From: Strigamia acuminata
Lineage: Eukaryota > Arthropoda > Chilopoda > Geophilomorpha > Linotaeniidae
DNA: 64,000 nt
Direction: 5' to 3'
Assembly: GCA_949358305.1 (NCBI GenBank)
Contig: OX442314.1
Span: 13,449,060-13,513,059, forward strand
Each line of letters opens with the position of its first letter. The stretch's first letter is position 1. A model generated the notes under the pieces. It had not been told where the DNA came from and searched no databases. It saw only the letters and a program-made list of their open reading frames with translations. The position numbers and the translations under genes were made by a program. Shown here piece after piece: positions 54,433 to 64,000 of this stretch.

Positions 54433-54547
54433 AGCTTGTTCCGCCGTTCCGCCGTTTCCGCAGTATCAGAGTGATCCCGGGTTTTCCGCAAACCCATCGG
54501 TTCCGCCGGTTCCGCCAGTTCCGCGGTTCCGCAAATTATCCTGTCCC
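54433..54547 (-). repeat. MULE right terminal inverted repeat
   Basis: 115 bp, ending ..aaattatcctgtccc, the reverse complement of the left terminus, followed at once by the duplication actttaaaa (54548-54556). Confidence 0.93.
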
Positions 54548-54719
54548 ACTTTAAAATACAATTTTATGATTTTTTTGTAAATGTATGTTTGGAATAATTG
54601 TTAAATTATTTATTTATTTTTAATATTATTTATTATCTGGATTTAGTAGAGTTTGTGCTGAAATATTTTAGACCAATGAGAAATGTCTGTTCGCTAAACC
54701 TGAAACGTAGAAATAGAAA

Positions 54720-57801
<3,082 letters not shown>

Positions 57802-58636
57802 TTTTGAATGCTGAAAAAATGCATGATGATAGATTTTGCTCACTTAAACGTTTTCAATTTGTGATTATTTTCCGATTTGGCGTTTGGTGTACTCGAAGGG
57901 GGCAGGAAATATTATGGAAACTGACGATCAGAAAAAAATTGAAATTTTATCATGAATATTAGATTGAAGTTGAATCAGACACGAAATTAAACGCATTAAT
58001 CACATTTAAACTTTATTCTCTACAGTATTTTATTCAATATTTGTCAGCAATTGGCAAAAAAAATCGTTAATATATTTATAAAATCAATGTCAATGTACTG
58101 ATAAAAATCAAGAATGCCCAGATGCCCTTAATTTAAGGAACGGTAGTGGTTAAATGTGATTCTTGTCGTTTTTCAAACTAGTCGATAATTGTGGCGTTTT
58201 AGGCCTGAAATTAGTCGATAACTGTTGCGTATTAGCTCCAAAAGATTAGTCTCTAACTGTGGCATGTTGTGGAATTTTGATTTACATTTTTTATTTCACA
58301 TTGTGTGTGTGCTTTGGTGATTTGGAACATAAATTAATATTCATCTTTTGATTCCTCAGTAATTGGTGAAATAATTTGCTGCTGTAATGTGGTGATAATT
58401 TAAAAACTGATGTCAAGTTTGGAAAATATGGTGCGAAACAAATTTGATTTATTCTTCTCACGCACAAATCCCGAGAAGATTCTACAATTTTATTTCAGAC
58501 TGAAATAATGTTAATTTACGTGTACTTTAATTGACACAATTGCTTGTATAGTTTTGTATGTGTGTGTGATCCTGTATGTCGTGTAAAATATTTTTTAATA
58601 AAGATACAGTGTTCAGACAGTTGAATTAATTTACTC
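57802..58636. other. KAT5 3' UTR and KAT5/METTL24-like convergent region
   Basis: 835 bp between stops. A three-fold degenerate repeat of about 35 bp (attagtcgataactgt.gcg) lies at 58175-58270. The only good plus-strand poly(A) signal seen is AATAAA at 58597-58602, close to the neighbouring gene's stop, so the KAT5 3' UTR may be about 800 nt. Confidence 0.55.
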
Positions 58637-60432
58637 TTATTTTGGATTTTTCATCCAACCGATTGTCAAACAACATTCCTCCGACGGGGATAAGAATTGT
58701 AACGTGTTTGATGTGTCAACCATTGGTTCGGCGAAATAAACATCGAAGCCTAATTCGTTTAGTTTTTGTAAAGCTAAGAACTGGCCTAAATGGTTGAAGT
58801 ATTCTTCGCCGTACCATACATGAATCGTAGCGATGATTTGATTCACGTGCTCTAAAACATGGCTGGAAATCATTTCTTGAATCACTTCCCATTCGCCGCC
58901 ATGCAAGTCCAAGTGAAGTACATCTATGGTCATGTTTTGATGTTCAAGTTCGTGCCTTGTTTCAGTCACAGTTTTAAATAACCACTTCTGCTCTTTTGAG
59001 CCCACAGAATATAAACTACAATAAAAAGTATATTATATTATGTTTTATTTTAAAGTGTGAGAAATTAGAAAATAATTACATTGAATTATTCTTTGCTGCA
59101 AAACTCCATTGATGGAAATACAAATTTCCTTGGAAAGTTTCGTCATTTGAAACAGGATCAAATATGTGGACAGCACAGAAAAGGCTTAACATGCCATTTA
59201 TGAAATCACTTTTAGTGTAACCGAAACTGGAAGAAATTAGATACTGTAAATAAATTAAGGTAAACTGCAAATGATAAATAGACTAACATTGCTGAATAAA
59301 CAATACATGGTTGAATGGACAATGATTTACATAAGGGCCATCGTTTTGTTTGGACATAGGACGCCAAACTTGAATGTTTGTTTTGTACGTTTATAGTAGC
59401 ATTAAAGAGTACAAGCGTTGAACAATCGTGGGTTTGTGTCAGTAGATTGAACACCATTGCAGCTATGATATATTAAAAAATGTTTTCAGTTGGGATGTGA
59501 AGTAGAAAATATTCTTATTTATACCGGTACCTGATAATTGTGTAATGATAACTCCAGTATTGGGTTGCTTTAGCCATGCAGTGGCGATTGTGCAATCAAA
59601 TGTTTCTAAGTTGTCAAGACATGTTTTTGCGTTGTTGCTGACGTGATATAATGCAAAGTCCAAATTCATGTTTAATGATACAAGCACAGAATACCAATTA
59701 AAAAGAAGAGAATGATTTGCTTCTGCAAGATTAAAAACACATTTTTGTATATTTTTCGAAATTATTCAATATATTTTTCGTATTTTACAAACCCACTGAG
59801 ATGAAGGTAAATAAACAGCATTTGGACATTTTCCAATAAATCGTTTTCAGCAAGTTTTCTTATTAAATCTGGCTTAATTGATGCATAATCGCTTAGCTTT
59901 AGCATCATCTCATCATCACCACTCGCATTTTTAAAAGTCTTTTCAAGTTTTTCAAACAAATTCTCATCGTCTTCAGATGTCACTCTCAAAACTTTTGCTT
60001 TTTTAAAATGAATTTCAATTTCCCTTTCAAATGACATGTTTCTCGACCTGCAAGAAAGATATTTGTTTACTAATAACAATAAATAAATTAATTAATTAAT
60101 TAAACATACTCAACACTAACTAAACTGAATTCTTCCGTCAATTTCTTCCCATTTTTAGTTTCCAAGCACACAGGCAAGGTCATGGACTCTTCACCCACAT
60201 GTTTTGCCATTTTACACACCGTTTTGATCTGGTTCAAGAAATCGTGTAGGCGCTGTTCCTCTTGACCCCAGTCTCCAAGCCTCTGCACAATTGAATGCTG
60301 CAACCTTAGCTGATTTTTGTTTTTGTTACCGTATAAAATATAATCCTTGGCAATTGCTAGAAATCCTAATAAGCACATGAGATAAATCAACCTAAAAACT
60401 CTTCCTCGTCGTCTCCAAAAGCACCTCCACAT
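58637..60432 (-). CDS. METTL24-like (Methyltransf_22) type II membrane protein
   Basis: Six exons join to 488 aa: 60110-60432, 59797-60047, 59531-59722, 59288-59462, 59080-59226, 58637-59015. The ATG at 60432 gives a short basic cytosolic end (MWRCFWRRRGRVFR) followed by a hydrophobic signal anchor (LIYLMCLLGFLAIAKDYIL), so the rest should face the secretory lumen. The C-terminal 170 residues look like an SAM-dependent methyltransferase of the METTL24/FkbM-related group: IVYSAIFGYTKSDF, VHIFDPVSND, LYSVGSKEQKW, IDVLHLDLHGGEWEVIQEM, HVWYGEEYF. The middle 250 residues are unrecognised, and the protein is longer than human METTL24 (about 366 aa). Substrate is unknown. The 5' intron choices, notably the donor at 59796 (ca/gtgggt), are by frame only. 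Confidence 0.78.
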
Positions 60433-60985
60433 TTCAACAAGAATAAGTTGCAAATGTCTCTCCGTGATCTTAAGTCGAGATCTTTCCACTGCACGACACT
60501 CATCACGTTTGACCCGAATAGTTTTATTCTCTTGTTATCCGTGGAAAATTTTGTGCATTTTATTTAAAACCATTTGACCTAGTTTGCCAGCAGATTTGTA
60601 TCTAGTGTCACGTTTTACTACAAGTCAACTAATCATAACAAACATTAATTATACTTTATAAGCACGTTGTGTGTTTATTCTAAAAACGAGAAGCGACATG
60701 TATCGTATTCAAATCTGTTGATACAGCTAACTAGGTCAAACATAATGCAAAATTTAATGATAATTTTTAGAAAGCAACAATTCGAATTCGAGCAACAAAA
60801 GTAAATATGGTACATTTTAAAAAAAAAAATATAGGTCACTGTCAGTCCGTGTGTAAAATCGAAATAATCTCATAACGCATTGAACATAAATGTTAAGTTT
60901 ATTATTACATTGTATGAGTTTTAATTATCGAACTTTTTAATTTAAAAACGTTAAAAAATTCTTTTTCCTGCAGTTGTGAAACGTA
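60433..60985. promoter_or_regulatory. Region between XRN2 stop and METTL24-like start
   Basis: 553 bp on the same-strand junction of two minus genes. It should hold the XRN2 3' UTR and the METTL24-like promoter. AT-rich; no specific site recognised. Confidence 0.5.
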
Positions 60986-63900
60986 CTACTTCGACCCTTG
61001 GTCATTATAATGGTAGGTATTCGAACCACCATAGTACTGCGACTGCGACCGGTGACGATGGTGTGGAGGCCTATTGCCGTCACGTGAACCCGTCTAAACA
61101 CGAAAACACGCATTTAATATTCATTCAATATTATTATTATTCAAATCTTACGTTTTTATGTTGTTGGTACTGAGAATAATTCTGCTGGTACTGATTGGAC
61201 TGTTGAGTATAACCCTGCTGTTGATACTGATTATTATCTGATCTATTTCCATATCCGCCTCTTATATTGTAAGTCGAAACTGGGTGTCCGTAATCCTGCT
61301 GCTGTTGTTGGTTGTACTGCGATTGCCTTTGGTACGGTTGAAATCGATTATCGCTATTTCTAAACAATTAAGTTGTAATTTAAATAAAACATACTAAACC
61401 TGATTTATTTTAACTTACCGGTGATTTCTTCCACCACCCCCACCACCATAGCCGCCGCCACCACGTCCTCTATATGGCCGATCTGTTTTAAATAAAAATA
61501 AATAAAAATGAATACCAATTGAAAATAAACTACAATTCTCAACGTACCGTTATTTCGATTTCCATAACCCATACTTGGAGGTGGCGCATTGGAATATGCG
61601 CCTTGACCAGCCATCTGTCCCATACTGTGACTGCATAATTCAAAAAAGTTAGTTTTTAATCGATAAAAAACGTTTTAATTTAATCACTTACTTCAAATGT
61701 CTGTGTCCAGAGTTGTCTAAATATGCGCGTTGCTTAGCAGGAGCCATTCCAATTTGTGGTCTCCAGCCTCGTCCTCCTCCATCATCCCAATCGAGAGCTT
61801 TTAAAACCTTCGGTGGATCACTACCAAACAAAAAGAAAAAAATTAATCAACAAATACGTGACATTTAAAATATAAATACTTACACAGCATTAGGTAAACG
61901 CTTTGCTGGATGGATAAAATCATCGGGATATTTTGGATCGCGATATCTAGCGCTAAAAAGTAAAAAAAAAAACAGTTATAAATTTATCTCAATTTAAATT
62001 AAAATTTCGTTCAACTTACCATAATACTTTATTTTGTGTAATATCAGGTAAACCTGGCAAAATGGACTCTAAAGTTTCGTTGGGTAAAACGACATCTTTA
62101 GCGATCAAAATTGAACCAGCCACACCACCGAATAAGTTAGGAATGACGGACACTTCTTGACTTAAGTTTTTCTCGCCCTCGTATATACCCATCATAAAAT
62201 CGTATCCGGAATTCAACTTGCCGATGTACAATCTATCGTCGCCTCGTACGTTTCTCGCCTCTATTAAACCAAGTTAGATTAGTTAACAACAAACACTTAA
62301 ATGTCGCCATTATTTCTTACCTTCTGCCGCGGTTAACAAGGGATAATATCCTTCTAGTGCTTTCAGCAAGCGTTTTTCATCCACAAACGGAAGTAACGCT
62401 ACACCTTGCCAAGCGAATTTCTTTCCGTTTAAATCAATTTTAAAGTTGTCGGGGTAAAAATCAATTATCGGCGAATCAGGATTGAGCATTAAGTCACCCC
62501 ACGGTCCAGGTATGTGCTGTCGACTTGCCGCTGGAAATACTCCCATCAACTGCTCTAAAGGTTTAAAAGGTTGAGTTTTATTATCAAACTCAATATTCAA
62601 GTCTCCGATATTGTGAAAATCAGATGCAAATGGAGCGTAGTGGTAAGGAAAGAACCAAGTCCAAGATGCACAGCCCTGTAAATTAAATTAAAATTAAAAC
62701 AAATAAATAATAATCCATTTCAATAAGTTTTACATACCTGGTAGTAATATTTCAACACCCAGCATAAGCCCCTGCAATATTCTGCAGCCACTTGTTGCCT
62801 GTATTTTATATTGTCGCTTTGAACATCGAACTTGTTTTGATAGTAGCGATCTTTCCATCCGTCTTCCCACAATCGCACGTCATCGAGAGGTTGTTCCTCT
62901 TCGTCAGAATCTAAGTTAGCGTGTTCCCATTGCCTTTTAACTCCCTTACTGGAAGATGCGGCGTTGTCTTGGTCCTAAAAATCGACAGATCAAAAATAAA
63001 TAAAAAAATAAACGACTAATTAAAATAAGATTCATCACTTACGGTTGAAACACCAGATTTAAGCTCGGCTTTCAAGTCGGTTGCTGCAGCGTGATTGCCT
63101 GAATCGCGACTTTCGGTGTGCATTCCCTGCATGCGCATCTGGTAAGCTTCCTGCCTTGGATTTACCACAGCATTCGGTCTATTGCCGATAGGATTTGGCG
63201 CAAATTGGCCTCTCGGAGTCCATGCTGGTCGATCACGTTGCATTTTCATCCGTTTCTTTTTATCCTTTTGTCTTCGCTGAAATGATAATTCGTTCTCTTG
63301 TCGATTTTTGAAAATCTCGTCTTCCACTTCGCCAAGATCAGTGAGGATTAGTTGCACTCGTTCCAAATGAACCTTCCCGCTGTCGGTCAAATAACCCTGA
63401 AAAATTATTTTAAAAAAATTTCGTCGGACGAAAACAAAATTAATTAAATTTTAAGTTATACATACCCCGGTTTTGAGGATAGTCTTTTGATAGAGCCCGA
63501 TTAATCTATCGATTGCGCCTTCTCTGATTTCGAGTGACGGCAAATGTGGCAGAAAATCGTTGCCTACGAAGAAACACATGAACACCCAGTCGTCAACAGC
63601 TCTCTAAAAAATGTACAAAAAAATAAATAATTTGTAACCACGTAAACAACAATGTATATTTAAAACAAAAACATTTACCAGAGGGGTAAAACTCTGTGCT
63701 TTGTTTACTGTATACTGAAAATACTAACTTCTAAATCAAACGGAAAAGGAAGGTGATGCATCGCAAGTTCTTTCTCAAGATATTCTCGTAAAACATTAAG
63801 TCTCAAAAATATGAAATCCGGTTCAGCCGCGATTGGAGCATTCAATTCATCAAATTCGCCCTGTTTTTCTTTCGCTAATCCCGTACAATCTTTCATTTCA

Positions 63901-64000
63901 TGCCCTAAAATAAACAAATTAGTTAGTTTACCAATCCATCTATCGGAAAAATTGAAAATACTAACCAATTTGACCACACAAGTCACACGAACGAGGTTTA
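60986..64000 (-). CDS. XRN2: 5'-3' exoribonuclease 2 (Rat1), 3' part
   Basis: Thirteen exons are visible; the 5' part lies beyond the right edge: 63966-64000 (partial), 63729-63904, 63466-63603, 63043-63396, 62738-62974, 62321-62675, 62020-62260, 61884-61952, 61692-61820, 61548-61630, 61419-61482, 61152-61359, 60986-61093, together about 731 codons. The visible part starts with the XRN2 zinc knuckle [14 protein letters not shown], then [17 protein letters not shown] and [20 protein letters not shown], the end of the catalytic XRN domain. It continues with [34 protein letters not shown] and [17 protein letters not shown]. The tail is rich in Gly, Gln, Asn and Tyr and disordered. XRN2 degrades uncapped nuclear RNA and drives torpedo termination of Pol II. 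Confidence 0.96.

Larger units (their letters stand above)
47341..54547. mobile_element. Complete Mutator-like element (MULE), 7207 bp
   Basis: The element has inverted termini at 47341-47453 and 54433-54547, both starting gggacaggataatttgcgga, and a perfect 9-bp target duplication. The outer 59 bases are identical between ends; inner parts differ by small changes. The termini are built of repeated ggcggaac/gcggaac units, likely transposase binding sites. Content from left: A-rich spacer (47460-47700), a small spliced-looking plus-strand unit (47786-48300), the transposase gene (minus, 48630-51812), a tandem array (51840-52270), a broken ATAD3 fragment (plus, 52885-53722) and AT-rich filler. 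Intact reading frame, target duplication and near-identical ends point to a fairly recent insertion. Confidence 0.95.

Overview
The window is nuclear DNA of an animal, most likely an insect or other arthropod. It is AT-rich, has many short introns (mostly about 50-150 bp, GT-AG), carries degenerate CCTAA/TTAGG arrays, and encodes clear orthologues of conserved animal genes. I assembled exons by hand from splice signals, reading frame and remembered family sequence. No search was run and the species is not identified.

Layout. 1-20597: 5' part of a phospholipase C beta gene (minus strand); only coding exons 1 and 2 are visible, separated by a 12-kb intron full of MITEs, minisatellites and a decayed coding remnant. 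21310-47197: a compact cluster of MOK (+), TASP1 (-), MAD2L1BP (+), FRMD8 (-), MCM5 (+), KPTN (-), PNO1 (+), SPAST (-), a pseudokinase gene (+) and POLR3F (-). 47341-54547: a complete 7.2-kb Mutator-like (MULE) transposon. 54720-64000: KAT5/Tip60 (+), a METTL24-like methyltransferase (-) and the 3' part of XRN2 (-, runs off the right edge).

From PLCB to the METTL24-like gene the strand alternates at every gene, so neighbours share either a short divergent promoter region (TASP1/MAD2L1BP 188 bp, KPTN/PNO1 357 bp) or a convergent 3' end (MCM5/KPTN stops 54 bp apart, pseudokinase/POLR3F 69 bp). Roles are mostly housekeeping: replication (MCM5), Pol III transcription (POLR3F), ribosome assembly (PNO1), chromatin (KAT5), transcript termination (XRN2), mitotic checkpoint (MAD2L1BP) and TORC1 sensing (KPTN). 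They do not form one pathway.

The standout is the MULE. It has about 114-bp GGCGGAAC-rich terminal inverted repeats and a perfect 9-bp target duplication. Its uninterrupted 1060-aa protein reads as MULE transposase + SWIM zinc finger + Ulp1-type cysteine protease + PHD finger. It also holds a tandem array of 61/62-bp units and a broken, intron-containing copy of part of a host ATAD3 gene. It landed in what would otherwise be a roughly 306-bp divergent promoter between POLR3F and KAT5.
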